From Planctomycetaceae bacterium (GTDB lineage: Bacteria > Planctomycetota > Planctomycetia > Pirellulales > Pirellulaceae): a stretch of 64,000 nt of DNA. Numbering within the stretch: position 1 is the stretch's first letter. Location of the stretch: the NCBI GenBank assembly GCA_020638995.1, contig JACKHM010000002.1, positions 434,001-498,000 on the forward strand, given 5' to 3'. The DNA is not shown here. Below are more notes on the stretch, generated by a model. The model had not been told where the DNA came from. It ran no database searches and worked only from the letters and a program-made list of their open reading frames with translations.

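Noticed and set aside
23500..63900. Many long open frames on the minus strand inside the giant gene, for example 27572-28474, 33524-34207, 42321-43145 and 44879-45565
   Set aside because: They mirror the Ala/Ser/Val/Gly/Asp-rich codons of the plus-strand repeats, share the same periodicity, show no known domains, and have no ribosome sites or gene-like order.

Overview
The window reads as a stretch of planctomycete chromosome, most likely from the Pirellulaceae or a relative. Evidence: a DUF1501 protein with a twin-arginine signal, a PQQ-type propeller with EF-hands, an ECF sigma factor with a long membrane-anchored EF-hand tail, a LEPR-XLL leader on a giant secreted protein, and frequent GTG/TTG starts after GGAG ribosome sites. 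I saw no rRNA, tRNA, CRISPR array, insertion sequence or phage gene.

Left part (1-22.5 kb), ordinary chromosomal genes. (1) Two M16 peptidase genes on the minus strand, one with the zinc motif and one without, overlapping by 14 nt. (2) A GNAT acetyltransferase. (3) A four-gene plus-strand metal-ion ABC operon (binding lipoprotein, ATPase, two permeases) in which every junction is an ATGA overlap and both permeases carry a C-terminal DtxR/MntR-like module, recalling the chlamydial YtgC-YtgR fusion. (4) A DUF1501 gene divergent from a PQQ/EF-hand gene, then the ECF sigma factor. (5) On the minus strand: uppP, a cyclophilin, and a ModABC-like transporter with a double binding protein and a permease carrying a large extracytoplasmic domain. 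(6) A MamK-like bacterial actin next to a small single-pass membrane protein. (7) A MOSC protein, a PfkB-family kinase and the RNA 2',3'-cyclic phosphodiesterase ThpR.

Right part (23.2-64 kb), one gene. A single plus-strand reading frame opens at 23199, directly after an in-frame stop at 23178-23180, and is still open at the window end: at least 13,600 codons, roughly 1.3-1.4 MDa. In order it holds the LEPR-XLL leader; RTX-type calcium repeats mixed with paired modules resembling the flagellin IN motif; a very long Ala/Gly/Ser/Thr-rich stalk of nested repeats (about 135-residue units, then about 250-265-residue units of four sub-repeats) into which small VYxYxG cassettes are inserted at fixed phase; a filamentous-haemagglutinin-like region; seven 57-63-residue 'GDEG' repeats; a dense RTX block; a LamG-like domain; FG-GAP/integrin-like repeats; a PPC-like domain; and a terminal duplicated beta domain. 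I found only one cysteine codon in this frame, near the N-terminus. The likely role is a giant calcium-dependent surface adhesin or matrix protein; its 3' end and any secretion genes lie outside the window.
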